This document shows positions 24,898 through 36,830 of a DNA stretch of 64,000 bases, in pieces (the first letter of the stretch is position 1; each line of letters starts with the position of its first letter). The translations under genes were made by a program, and so were the position numbers. Source of the stretch: Ampelomyces quisqualis (lineage: Eukaryota > Ascomycota > Dothideomycetes > Pleosporales > Phaeosphaeriaceae); NCBI GenBank assembly GCA_018398575.1, contig JAGTXZ010000006.1:372001-436000 (forward strand). Reading direction: 5' to 3'. Under the pieces are notes generated by a model that did not search any database, had not been told where the DNA came from, and saw only the letters and a program-made list of their open reading frames with translations.

Positions 24898-26341
24898 TGG
24901 TAGTAAAAACTACTTGTTTCTAAAGTATAAGAGAAAAGATCTTAGCTAGATTATACATAGTTATAGCTGGTTAACTAAGAGCTGCATCTTTAATAATATT
25001 CTAACGTATTAATTAAGCCTAGTTAGAAGCAATCCTAGTAGATAGAGTGTCTAGAAAATTAGTAAGAGTAAGTTATTCTTCTATTTCTGTAACTTAGAAC
25101 GCTTAAGCCTTTCTACAGATTACTTACTATTTGTTAAACTATTTTTCTAAAGTAATCCTGCTATACCTAGTCTTTTCTAGATAAGCTTAATATTGCTACC
25201 TAACTAGGTGTATAGTATTATTATCTGTTAGAGCAAAAGTGTGCTTAAGAATTCTAATTAGGGCTTAGAGCGTTATTTATAAAGAGTTAAGCATTTTAAT
25301 TAAAGCTAGTGCTATTAGATTCTTGGCTACTGTTTAACTAATCTATTCCTAGACGTTGCTAAGCTTAGCTACTTGCCTAGTCTATTTTAACGTATTAACT
25401 TTATATTAGCAAACGTTTTCTTTGTAACTGCTAGAGGCAAGTTTGTAGGTAACTAGCTTTAGATTATATTAATTAGAAGCTTTATTGCAGATTTAAGTTT
25501 CTAGATTAGTAGCTCTAGGTAGTAGAGCAGAGACTAGTTATCTTAAAGCAGCTAGAAGCTCTAGATATTTAGGTTCCTAATTGTTAATTAGGAGCACTGT
25601 GTTGCTGTCTAGGTTAATCTAATCCTAGACTCCTTTGTTGCAAGTATAAAGCTAGAGCTATATAAACTAGTATAGCTAGTCTAACTAACTATTTAAAAGA
25701 ACGTCTAGGCTAATCTTGTTGTTAGAATAGAAGTCTATAATTATTAGCTAGTTAGTTTAAGAAGAGTATTTAAAGAGAGTTTTAAAGAGTTTTAGAGTAA
25801 TTGTTAATCTAGGTAGTACCTTAGCAATATAAGGTGCGCAAGAGGAATTAACACTATAGTCTTATAACGCTAGGGCTTATAACTATAAGAGCTAAGCAAT
25901 ACTATAGATTAAATTGTTATAAGTAAAAAGATTCTATTACTTATCCTATACTATGTAAAGATAGATTAGATTAAATACACTAAGCTAAGAGACAGCTTAA
26001 TTAGTTAGTCTAATCCTAAAAGTGTTCTTACTTCCTTAGTAACATACTTAGGTATTATACGTAACAATCCTGTAATCTGCTAATTTATATACTCTGTTAC
26101 ACTTATACTATTAATCTTATTAAATAGGCGCTACTCTTTAGTAAGAATAAGAACGCGTATAATAATACTATTAAGTACGCTAACAACAAAGAGGCATTTA
26201 TAGTAGTATAGTATAAGAATAGTACTTTTGGTACGCTTCTTTCTATAATTATATATATTAAAACACTATAGTAGTATACCTTATTTACTAAGAGCGTAAA
26301 GTTCTCTAATAATAACTTCTCTACTACTATATGCGTTAAGA
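24898..26341. other. Older degenerate repeat DNA, right part
   Basis: Continuation of the sequence interrupted at 5607. The minus strand from about 26000 to 24900 reads with few non-RIP stops (for example YYTPSQVAILSLSRKDQV and NLQKGLSVLSYRNRRI) and seems to continue into 5607-5400. No family could be assigned. Between 25950 and 26341 nothing beyond AT-rich degenerate sequence is seen. Confidence 0.4.
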
Positions 26342-26343
26342 TA

Positions 26344-27178
26344 CGTTAGGAAAATTTAAGATTAATCTGGCCAGCCTGATTGCTGCAACCCGCGGCGGCC
26401 CAACAGCAATACTGTCTACTAGACAATTTGCCAAAGTCGCCTCACTTACTTCTAGTCGCTAGCGACCTAACAGTAACCTAACAGCGACTTAACAGAGTCG
26501 CTAGAGTCGCTAGATCCAACAGAGTCGCTAATGTCGCCAATTTTACATATAGCTGTATTTTTATGATTACGTAAGTAACCTAAAAATACAAAATATAGAG
26601 CGGAATTCTCTCTTTAAAATGCACTATTCAGAATTTTTGTAGCTGCTCCGTTTATTGAGATATAGCGCGTTGAAGTTATAAACTTTTTTAAAAAAACTTT
26701 AAAGTACGTTTAACACAACAGATCTACGCACCTGCTATATAATATAATATAATAAAATGTTCTAGAGTAAAATCTGCACTTTAGTCACTATTTCTTTTAT
26801 AAAAAATGAAATATATTATCTAGTTAAAGTGCTAGAGCTTTAGCGAAAACAGGCCTTGGCAAAGAATATTAAAAAGTTACAAACTTTACTGCTGTGCATC
26901 TTAGCAACTAGAGCAGCTATAAAAATTCTAAATAGTGCGTTTTAAAGAGGGAATTAAGCTCTATATTTTAGGTTTTTAGAATAATTACGTAATTGCGCGG
27001 GTAGGGCAGGTTAGTCTAGTAGATCAGGTGGATCAATTTGGGCGTTTTTGTCTAATTAGGCAGCTAGAACAAATAGGGGTAGCTAGGCACTGTAGACTAC
27101 GGTTGAAAACTGTCTGGTCAACTGTTCTAACAATGTCGCTAATGTTGCAGATGTCGCTAACGTTGTGTTTTCCTAACG
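26344..27178. mobile_element. Non-autonomous 835-bp element 2
   Basis: It starts CGTTAGGAAAATTTAAG and ends TTTTCCTAACG, flanked by TA at 26342-26343 and 27179-27180. The left subterminal region has TCGCTAGAGTCGCTAGATC-type repeats. The right part has GCGCGGGTAGGGCAGG and AATGTCGCTAATGTTGC. The interior matches elements 1 and 3 with no coding frame. Many CA and TG dinucleotides remain, so it is less RIP-damaged than its surroundings. It lies in the older repeat, outside the giant transposon. Confidence 0.9.
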
Positions 27179-27180
27179 TA

Positions 27181-27880
27181 GGTAGCTACACACTATAAAC
27201 ATTAGATTCTAAGAGTTATAGTAGTTATATAAGAAGGCGCTACTAACTTTTCTACTATAACTATCTTGTATAGGTACACTATACGTTAGATAATATAATT
27301 AAAGCTCTTACTGCGCGCTGTAATTATATAGTACGTAATAGTAGTAATAAGTATAATTACTAGCGTAAAGATAAGCTAAGCTAGAGTATAGTAACGTGTT
27401 ATAATAATAGTAATACTATCTGATATTAGATCTTTATAGCTTTAAAATACCTTTAATTAAGCAGTTTTATAATAGATATACTAATAATTCTAGTATCTAG
27501 TTGTAATTATAAGCAGCTCTTTAGTAAGCTTAGTAATCTACTTAAGCTAAAATAATAAGCTATTAGTAGTAAGTAACTTACTGCCTTCTAGCTTATATAC
27601 TTATAGACCTAAGCTAGTTATATATACAAGCGCTTTAGTAACAATAGTAGTAATAGTGTAATTATTAACAATAACCTTATACGTAAGTATAGTATATAAA
27701 ACTAGGTAGAGAGTAATTAGAGTAATACTTATAGTGTCTAGTAGCTGCTAGCTAATTAAAACACTAAAAATAGAGCGCTAATACTTGTATATACAAACGC
27801 TAAGACTTTTACTTAATATTTGTTAATTAAACAAATATATAAGCTCCAAAACACTAAATAAATAAACAAATATAAGCTGG
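27181..27880. other. AT-rich degenerate sequence, no gene seen
   Basis: RIP-mutated sequence between element 2 and the GC-balanced island. No supported frame, terminal repeat or tandem array. The last 60 bp contain AAACAAATATATAAGCTCC and AAACAAATATAAGCTGG, two partial copies of a motif that recurs at the island edge. Confidence 0.4.
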
Positions 27881-27903
27881 GTGCCAAGCTTTACTGAACA
27901 AAC

Positions 27904-27933
27904 AAATATGGGTGGCCATATTTGTTTGATTTG
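27904..27933. repeat. Perfect 13-bp inverted repeat at island edge
   Basis: CAAACAAATATGG and CCATATTTGTTTG are separated by GTGG, forming a perfect 13-bp stem. Related AAACAAATAT motifs lie just upstream near 27833 and 27870. It could be a transposon terminus or a hairpin. No matching terminus was found at the other end of the island. Confidence 0.6.
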
Positions 27934-28073
27934 TTTGTTGCGGAGTCTGGCCTCATCGCGGGATCATGGTCACTTCAATCTTATTGTACTTGTCCAAAGG
28001 CTAAAAAGAATTTGTCGAAACCCGGGAGAATAAGTGTGGTCTCCTATCTCAAACATCGTGCAAGGCTGGGTTA

Positions 28074-28755
28074 AAAGGAACCAGAGACGGAAGCCAGACA
28101 AGAATGCGACCAGGGCAGTCATAAAGACCTCAAGAATTTGTCGGTCACGTGGGGCAGGTTCAAGTTCAAGATCACGACAATTGTTCTCGGGTGTGACAAG
28201 TATTTGGACCCAGATTCGTACTTGTACCAGCGGCATCAGATACTCGATGAAGCGCTCGATGATGACCGCCTACTTACATCGATACCGGACGCTATACATG
28301 TTTTCAATTCGCAAATTTGGGTTGCTGAACGCGCTGAATATTTGCCGCCCATGATGCAATGGGGAGGCGCGAAGGCGAAGAACATCGCAAGGATAGACAA
28401 TGCCGCCTGCCAAGAAACAAATATCTTCAGAGACGTTATGATGGACATATCTCTGTTTTTATCGATCTCGAGTGTCGAACGCAGCTTCTTGAAATTTGGT
28501 CAGTTGTCGAACAGAAAGTATGCATCTTGGCGTCATGTAGCTTCCTCGCCTGCTCATACTCGGGCCCAACGGTTTCTTCGTAAAATCCTAAAGGATTGCC
28601 CTTCGCACGGGCTTGTTGCTTGCAATAACGACGGAGTCGCCGTTGGGCCCGAGTACGGATATTGCTACCGGCAGCGTTCATCCCTGATACTTTTCATTGT
28701 GAAACTTTTGAGAAGTCATGTTGCAGAAGCTGATGGAGTTCAGGAAGAAGCCTGA
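28074..28755 (+). pseudogene. Unidentified protein-coding remnant in GC island
   Basis: This open frame of about 227 codons is bounded upstream by TAA and ends at TGA (28753-28755). It has no ATG near its start; the first methionine in frame is around 28350. It may therefore be an internal or terminal exon with the acceptor near the upstream TAA (TTAAAAG). The sequence looks protein-like, with segments such as YLDPDSYLYQRHQILDEALD and AIHVFNSQIWVAERAEYLPP, then QWGGAKAKNIARIDNAACQE. The C-terminal part becomes less protein-like. I do not recognise the family. Codon use is ordinary and unlike the RIP-mutated surroundings. Confidence 0.45.
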
Positions 28756-29566
28756 TATCTCCTGACGGTGGTAACTAGCCTCCATGATGGCCGAAAAAGT
28801 GCGAGCACGATGTCCATATGGGATCTGGACGAGCATGGCACAATTACACGACCAACCCCAGGGAAAGCAGAGTGCAATCTGAGTACTGGAGGCGCATGAT
28901 CAAGGCATCAACAGTTTGGCTACCAAACACAACACACGCGCAAAGAGATGGAAAGCTGGGTCGGTTGAGAGCATGGACGCCCCTGCTCTCCACGACACCA
29001 CAAGGTCTTCACGTCTTCGTTCTGCAAAGGTGACCAACTCCGGCGAAAAGTCTTTAGCGATCCAACCTTGATACGTCCCTTGTACATGCTATTGCTCTGT
29101 TCCAGATTGCGCACTGCCTGCAAGCCATCATCTCATATACTAAGCTCAATTCTTCCTAACCCTCCATTCACGCCTGCATCATACCGACTCCCAAGAGGCA
29201 AAATATTGGACATCTTCTAACCCCTAGCGCACATTAATCTTTCCAAATATATGGACGGAACTTACCAGAGCATAAGGAAGGTTTCAGCATCCAAACCACC
29301 TGACCAACCCCAACGCCATTGCATAAAGACCAGAGAAGCGGCAAAGAAAATTTTTCCATCATACATCAGGAAGAGCAGCAGAATGCTGCGGCAGGAGGGG
29401 AGTATACAAAGTGCCGCATACTCCACAGGAGCCTAGGAGTTCTAAATCACGGTCAAGCTCCAACGAGATATCCGATTACACGAGAACATATAACACCATA
29501 TTGGCAAATACGAGGAGAGGTGTTAGGATTCTTTAATCAATAAAAGGCGGTAAAATAGCCTTCGTA

Positions 29567-29670
29567 ATGATCGAAAACGCGCGACTACGATGCTCCGAGG
29601 GAACTGGGATCTTCATGGACGACATGATCCGGCTCGTGCGCAGCCTCGAAACTAAGGAGTATTTTGGTAT
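29567..29670 (+). pseudogene. Short coding-like remnant
   Basis: A 35-codon stretch (MIENARLRCSEGTGIF onward) ends at GTATGGTT, which could be a splice donor, followed by AT-rich sequence with in-frame stops. The segment at 28788-28840 (MAEKVRARCPYGIW) is similar at both DNA and peptide level, suggesting an old diverged duplication about 780 bp apart. Function unknown. Confidence 0.25.
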
Positions 29671-29790
29671 GGTTAGCCTCTTTATAATTAAGAGATTACA
29701 GCAGCCTAGATCGACGACGACACTTATAAAGAAAGGCGCTGCAAAAATGCATAGTTGCACACAACTGCAGCAATTGAAGCTTTAGCCAAC

Positions 29791-29966
29791 GCAGGCCTAC
29801 TAAGCCTAACTCTATTGCTTATACAACTAGTAGGATACGCAAAGACTATAAATACTTCTACTAAAATCTTCTGTTATAAAAAGACTCTATAATAAACAAA
29901 TGACTTAAATATTAATAGCTATTTTACTAAACAAATTAGATATAGAAGTTATAATATTTATAAGTA
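29791..29966. other. Spacer between island and Gypsy element
   Basis: AT-rich sequence without a frame. Its last five bases (TTTAC, 29967-29971) are the left target duplication of the Gypsy element. Confidence 0.5.
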
Positions 29967-29971
29967 TTTAC

Positions 29972-30222
29972 TATAAGAGGGCTAACTCTTAGAGTAGTTA
30001 CCAAAATATAAAGATTATAAATTTGATACCTATAGCTAATACTAGGTCCTAGGGACTTTATAGTAGCTATCTAGACCCTAAAGGTTCTAGTCTAGAGTAG
30101 TATTTAGGTTCTAGGCTCTAGACCTTCTATAGTGCTCTAGTACAAAAGATACTAGAGTCTTTTATTCTAGGGCCTAAGGTTTTTACATAACTAAGAGATT
30201 TTCTAGGTAGTAGCCTATTATA
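29972..30222 (-). repeat. Gypsy 3' LTR (left), 251 bp
   Basis: It aligns with 58010-58743 after the solo LTR there is removed. Shared blocks include GCTAACTCTTAGAGTAG, TACCAAAATATAAAGATTAT, CTCTAGACCTTYTATAGTG and ACATAACTAAGAGATT. The original TG...CA ends are now TA...TA on this copy and TG...TA on the other, consistent with RIP. Confidence 0.85.
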
Positions 30223-32234
30223 ATATTTCTCTACTCTAGCGCTAATATAAACAGACTACCTATTATACTAAAACAAAAACAACTTTACTTAAAATAATAG
30301 TTCTATATTCTTAACTTTCTTTTTAGAAAGTACTATATACTACTTTAAGCTTTGTATTCTATATAGTAATCTATACCTTACCTCTTCTAGTGTATTAGTA
30401 TATTTTCTACTTTACCTTATTATTCTTAGTAATACTAGCCTTTTTATACCTCTTTTCTAGAAAGCGCGCTTATAGTAAGAGTTCTACTATAATAAGTCTA
30501 ACCTATTCTGTTATATCTAGCCTTATTACTTATAGTAATAGAAGCTACCTAATATTATTATTAAGAGCGCACTTAACCTACTATACTATCTAGCCTATAT
30601 AATTCTTTAGCTTAAGAGTAAAGATTAAAAGTATAAGATTACTCTTATAGAGTTAACTTACTCTAGCTATAAGGTTAAGTATATTACCTATAGGCCTATA
30701 AGTTATTCTAGTCTTCTTATCTTACTTATTCTTATTCTTATTTTTTCTTAGGTACTAGACGTTCTTAAGATTGCAATTATCTTGCTTTAAGACGCGCTAG
30801 CTATTAACCTTAAGCTTAAGAAGCTATTAACTAGGTATTCTATAGCTAGTCTTTACTCTAGTTTTATTAAGAAGTTATAGGCTACCTAGGCAAAGTTATA
30901 GAGTAGTAATAAGTCTAGCTACTAGAGCTTTACGCGTAAAGTTCTAGAACTTAATACTCTAGTAGATATCTATAGCCTTCTCTAGTAGGTTATTACTAAG
31001 TAGAATTATCCTAAGAAGCGTATTATAGCTCTTATAGATACTATTTTCTAAGTTAAGAAGTATGTAAGTTTCTACTCTTCTTACGCTTTATATAATATTC
31101 TAGTAATATTTTTCTTTAGACTTATAAGGCTATATACTAGATTGCTAACTTAGGCTACTAGCTTAGCTAAGTTAATATTCTTTTCTAAAATAGTAATATA
31201 GTTATTTACTATCTTAACGTAATTAGCTTCTAAATTTATAGTATCTAGCTCTACTCTTGTAAGAATACTAACGTTACCTTTAGTAATATACTTACACTTA
31301 AGTATAAAGCTATTATTTAAGTTAATATTAATTATAAAAATAGCTACTCTAGTTTGTAGTATCTTCTAGCGTAGTATATTTTATATTATAGTAGCTAGCT
31401 TCTATAGTAATAGAATATATTACTATAGTAACTATCTTCTATAGTAATAGAATATATTACTATAGTAACTATCTTCTATTTCTTTATTATAACTAACCTC
31501 TTCTTATATACTACTATATTCTAACTAGTTACTAGAATACCTAGGTCTATTCCTAGGATTCTTCTTAGAGTTTTTAGGTATTATACTTTTCTTTCTATCT
31601 TATTCTACTAGTTCTTTTCTATCTAGCTTAGTCTAGCTCTTAGATTTTAGCTTTCTTTAGCTAGGTACCTATCCTGCGCTATATCTAAGCTTAAGTTATA
31701 CTCTAGCTTCTAGTAATATTATTAGAGTAGTAGCTAACCTATTTCTTTTCTTTAGGTTATCTATTTTATAATAGATTGCCTTTCTATAAACTACGAGTTT
31801 ATATAGGCGCTTAGTTCTATTCTTTTTTAAATTAAGCCTAAGATATAGTATTAATAGTTATTTTTCTAGTTTTCTAGTTTCTCTTTACTTAAACTCTCTT
31901 CTAAGAATATTCTAATAGTAGGTTTCTTATTCTAGTCTAAACTTAGCTCTTAGTGTCTTAGTATAAGTTTATTTAAAGAAGTTATATTAGTACTCTAAGT
32001 CTTCTTATATCTAAGGCCTAGGCTTAAGCTAGAATTATAACAGATATAAGATATCTTTCTAATCTCTTCTATAGCCTACACTTAACTCTTCTCTCTTCTA
32101 CCTTTTTTCTATCTACTTCTATAAGTAGTTTAGGATATCTATTAAAGCCTTTTTCTTAGAGGCTTTCTAAGTATACTACTATTATCCTAGTTTTTAGCTT
32201 ATTTTCTATATAGCTATTACTATAAGGCTATAGT
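30223..32234 (-). other. 3' region of Gypsy element, unidentified
   Basis: Two kilobases lie between the chromodomain and the 3' LTR, longer than usual for this family. Frames on both strands are interrupted almost only by TAA/TAG, so orientation cannot be decided by stop density. The minus strand has a Lys/Ser/Arg-rich stretch (KNSKKNPRNRPRYSSN) and the plus strand a long hydrophobic and Ser-rich one. Near 31400-31480 ATAGTAATAGAATATATTAC is repeated in tandem. It may hold an extra ORF or an unrecognised nested insertion. Confidence 0.35.
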
Positions 32235-32375
32235 GTCTTTATATTTTCTCTAGGTTTCTATATAGGTTCTATATAAACTACCTATTTAACTAAGTACTAA
32301 ATTTATAATTCTTAACCTTATTTCTTTTATTAGTCTACTATAATCTCTTTAACCTAGTATTTCTTACTTTTAGCG
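32235..32375 (-). pseudogene. Gypsy chromodomain remnant
   Basis: The minus-strand frame decodes to a chromodomain-like block: KYQVKEIIVD, then ELQIQYLVKQ and EPIQKPRENIKT. This matches the conserved order of a [YW]-x-V-E-x-I start, a YLVKW core and a WEP-x-ENL end once RIP changes are allowed. Chromodomains at the end of integrase guide chromoviruses to modified histones. Giant transposon copy 2 was inserted just upstream, separating it from the integrase at 52640-53700. Confidence 0.65.
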
Positions 32376-32849
32376 TTACTATAGTTAACTATAGTATCTA
32401 GCTACTAGTTATTAGACTTTTAATATAGAAGTAGCGTTAGGAAAATACAACGTTAGCAATATCTATAACATTAGCAACACTGTTAATATAACTATACTAC
32501 TAGCTACTAGATAGTTCTTAACTATGCTCTGCTGTGCTAAGTAATAACAGTAATACCTAGTATACTATTATTAGTAGCCTAGTTTATAGAACTCTTTTAC
32601 AAAATAGTTTATAGTTCTTGCGTTTAATATAGCTTTGCACTGTCTGCACAACTGTGTTACTAGTTAGCAGCCTATTCTTAACTGTGCCTAACTATAGTTT
32701 AAGTCTAAAGCAATTTCTTTAATAGCGCTATTACTTAGTTTAAGTTTTGCTGCAAATCTACACTATCTTTGCACTTTAAATTAATTTTGCGTTACGTCTT
32801 TATATATACTTCTTTTACAATACGTTTTATATTCTTATACTTCTAGAAC

Positions 32850-35800
32850 TAGGCTACGTATCTATTTAAGCGTTTTTTATTCTATAGCTTTATATAGTAG
32901 TGTACTATACTCTGTAGTTCTACTGCTTAATTTACCTAATTTACACTAGTCCTTTAAGCTTTATAGAAATTTCTTTATTACAATTCTACTTAATCTCTTC
33001 TTCTTCTATTATTACACCTTATAGACTACTACGTAACAATATCTTTATGTTCTACTTCTTTAGAACTTTTGTTTCTAGATTACGTTCTAGGTTGTACAGA
33101 ATAATACTCTTGTATACGTCTGCTAGCTAGCCTAGTTAATATACTCTAAACATAAATTAGTCCTAAGTACTCTATTTGTCTTAAGGCTCTGCAATTATAA
33201 CTTTATGTGCCTTAATTAGCGTAATAGCTTTTGCAAACGCTATTAACGCTACTAAAATAAATGTTAAGTCTAAGTCTTTCTATTTTGCTAATATAGTGTC
33301 TATTTTAGACTTTAGCATTTCTTTTCTTAGTAGAAGAACTGTATCTTTGCCAAATCTTTTTAAAGCTCTATCTAGAGTACTAGTTGCACACATAGTTTGT
33401 ATAAGCTAATAAGAATTTTAGCCTAAATGTTATGTAGTACTATTTAATTATCTACTAGGCCTTTCTAATTAGAATTAGGTCTAGTTTTAATATAGGTCCT
33501 TTTAGCTTCTAGCTTAATTGCCTTATACTTTGCACTATATATAAGTAGTAAGTTAAGGTTATTAGCAAATATTTCTTTATCTAGCTGCTAGAAGTGCTGT
33601 TAGATATGCGTTAATATAAACTACTTAGTTTTCTTACTTTCTTTGCTTTTAAATAGCGCAGCCTTAAGCTAGGCTAGTATTAGAAATATTATAATACTCT
33701 GTATCTTAGCGCAGTTAAATATGTATACACTCTTAGCTTCTACACTGTTTAGCTCTTCTTATAGTAGTACTATCTTATATCTTGTTATTGCGTTAGCTAT
33801 AAGCAATTAGAAGTTATCTATTTAGCATAGCTAGTAGAATATTAAGAAGTTGCCCTTAATACCTAAAATCTTCTAGCCTTATAAGTCTTGCGTAACTAGA
33901 GTTTAACGTAGCATAAACCTTACTGCAATCTTTTTTCCTAACGCTATAAGCGCTATATACTTAGAAGAATTAAGTATATTTTTAACTTCTTCTTATGCCT
34001 TAGATAAGCAGGTGTCCTAGCTCTTTGCTATAGCTAGGCCTAATATCTTTCTTGTCTCTCTTGTATCTATAATTTTCTTAATACTTACGTATATAAGGTT
34101 AGTAGCAGTAAACAGTTTAGAACTATCTATATTATTTTTCTTACTTGTAAAACAGTACTAGTTTAAGAAGTTCTTATTATCTTGTAGTCTGCTAAGCGCT
34201 AGAGAGATAAAAATAAGTATCTTATAGAAACTCTTCTCTGTTAGTGTACCTAAGAGAGCCTAGGCCTTCTACTAATAACTATAGTTCTTACTTTAAATAG
34301 TTTTGTATAAGTTGCCTATAATAGTGTTCTTAGATTTATAGTTATAGAACTTGTTAAAGATAATACGTCTCTATATTACTACGTAGCTAGGAATATTAAG
34401 AGTATCTTTTGCACTTACTTTACTACCTCTTAATAATATGTTGCGTATAGTTGTAAGTCTTATAGTTTAGTATTTATTAAGTACGCGTTTTACTAGTGTT
34501 GTGTAGCTATATACAATTATAAATTAGCTAGCAGATAGTACTAGATAGTGCGTAGTTATATTTGAGTAGACTTTTAGTATATAGCGTTCTTAAATATACT
34601 ATAGAACTATCTCTATATACTTCTTACTATTCTTTGTAAATTTACGTAGTTAAATGTTTTAGTTAAACGCTATAAAGTGCTGTTTAACTTATAGATTAAT
34701 TCTTATCTTTATTTCTTTATCTGCTATTAGTGCGCCTATACTCTATAAGAGAGTATTATCTATAAAGTAGATATAGAGTATAAGAAAGTCTTTTAGGTTG
34801 CACTATTTAGATTTGCAGAGGCCTATAGTAATAATTTTAGCCTTCTATGCAGCTAGTGTACAGCTCTATCTACTTACTATAGATACTGCTAACTATAGCT
34901 CTTCTAGCATTAAAGGGTTTTTTTTGTATATATATAGAAATGTCTATTAGTCTATTATAGAGCACTGTTCTTAACTATTATCTTTAGCTCTATATTAACT
35001 AGTTCTATTCTTTAATTAGTTTTCTTACACTTTAGTCTAGTTCTTAAAGTGTATATGCTCTATAATTATTATAAGTACAGCTAATCTTATTTTTCCTATA
35101 CCTATTATATTCTTAAATATACTGCTATTATCTAAAGATAGCTCTTTTTTGTAAAGTATATAGGCTTCTGTTAGTTAGTATACTAAAAATAGAACTGTTA
35201 GTTCTTATAATAAATATAGTATTATAGGCGCGTTATTCTTAAAGTCTTTTAGAAGAGATCTAAAGAAGTTAGCTGCTATTTACTATTTGTCCTCTTAGTA
35301 GTGTTCTATTACTACTCTAATTTAAGCTTATAGTTTATCTACTATTCTGTCTTATATATTAGTTGCGTAGATTATAGTTATAGGCTTTCTATAGTGCACT
35401 TACCTTGCGTTTAGTAGAGCTTAGAGCTGTAGCCTTTCTTCTAACGTAAGTTGTTTTGCTAACTAGAGCTTTTTATTCTTATCTCTGTTACCTTTATTAT
35501 ACTCTTCTTATTCTTCTTTACTACTAGAGTAAGTATCTTCTTCTAGTAACCTTTATTATTTTTCTATAGCACTCTTATATTTTTGTCTAAGTGTAGTAAT
35601 TAGCGTAGATGTTACATTGTTTTATGTTTACACAGTATCTTTATCTCTACTTCTCTTTACTTTCTTTATAGTGCTATTATTCTACTTTTCTAGGCACTTA
35701 ATTTTAGTAGTTAGAGTCTTAATACGTATGTCTAGGCTGTTATCTTTCTTCTTCTTACTTCTACTCTATCTGTTAAAGTGTTTGCTACTATTTGCTTTAG

Positions 35801-36830
35801 GTTCTGTTAATAGTTTATAGGCTAGGTCTACTAGCGCTCTTATTATCTTTTGTTATTTATAGTTGTTATCTTTAGTGTTATTATTAAGCTCTAAGCAGAG
35901 GCGCCTTTGCCTTTTGTCTCTAGTAGCACCTACTAGGTTTATAATATTGCTGTTGCTACCTAAAACAAAGTATACTATATTATATAGTTAGCTATTATTA
36001 TTTATATACTATTCTAGGTTGTATTACTACTAGGCTTAACTTTATCTTGTACTAGAGTTTAGTATTTAATTGTAACGCTCTTAAGGCTTCTTATCTTAAC
36101 ATATAAGTTAATAGTTACAGCTAGATTATTATTGTTAGTAATTAAGCGTAGCGCTAACGCATTAAATATCTTTAAAGTTCTAACTATATACTAGTCTATA
36201 AATTTTAGTTATAATAGGTGTTTAACAAGTGCACTGTATTTAAGATGTTATAGCTTTATCTTAAAGTTACTATCTTTAAGCTGCTATTAACGTACAGCTA
36301 TTATTAGCCTTAAAAGTAGAAAGGTCTAGGCAGTTTAATAATGTACGCTATCTATAATATAGATATTAACATTATTAAGTAACAGTTTAGTTGTTATTAC
36401 AGTAAGGCCTATTAGGTAGGTTACTAAAGCAGTAGAAGAACTTAAGACTACTAATACTAACTACGTGCGTTCTAGTTCTAAGTTTACAGGTGTTAGCTAT
36501 CTTTCTTTATATTTAGCTTTAACTTTGTTACTATAGTCTTAAATTTCTAAGATTATCTTCTTCTATATAGCGCTAGCTATTACCTTATAGAATTCTCTTA
36601 GTATACTACTATTAGTTAGTCTAAGATATATAGTATACTTAAGCTATTTATCTATTATTAGGCTGCGCATTATCTTTAGGTAGTTAGCCTATAGGTATAC
36701 CTATTTAATCTTGTTATATGTGTTCTTGTGTTAGATAAAATCTGTTATCTCTTTAACTTATATGCGCTAGTCTACTATATTAATATTATAGCCTATTCTT
36801 ATAATTACCTATAATATATTATTAGTAGTT
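32850..36830 (-). pseudogene. Long unidentified gene C of giant transposon, copy 2
   Basis: This is the minus-strand counterpart of 20500-24480, with the same order of blocks and only RIP-type stops. The basic, probably coiled segment lies near 35640-35730. No domain was recognised. Comparison with copy 1 shows C/T and G/A differences as the main class, so a combined reading could recover much of the ancestral frame. The gene reads towards the left terminus of this copy. Confidence 0.5.

Larger units (their letters stand above)
27880..29790. other. GC-balanced island without RIP
   Basis: Base composition changes abruptly near 27880. CA and TG become frequent, all codon classes appear, and several overlapping frames are open because stops are no longer enriched. 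The change back is gradual between about 29650 and 29790. RIP acts on repeated DNA, so this is most simply explained as the only single-copy sequence of the window, a remnant of genic DNA between transposons. A late insertion not yet exposed to RIP is the alternative. It contains one protein-like frame (28074-28755), a short one near 29567-29670, and otherwise no recognised feature. Confidence 0.75.

Noticed and set aside
26342..27180. Tc1/mariner MITE because of the TA duplication
   Set aside because: Related elements show AA, TT and AG duplications, so TA is not required; termini match the Plavaka-type giant element.
28236..28681. Overlapping minus-strand open frames in the GC island
   Set aside because: They are antisense to the more protein-like plus-strand frame and open only because this DNA lacks RIP stops.
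28818..29543. Several short open frames between 28818 and 29543 on both strands
   Set aside because: Mutually overlapping, 60-75 codons, without motif or consistent codon pattern; not supportable as genes.
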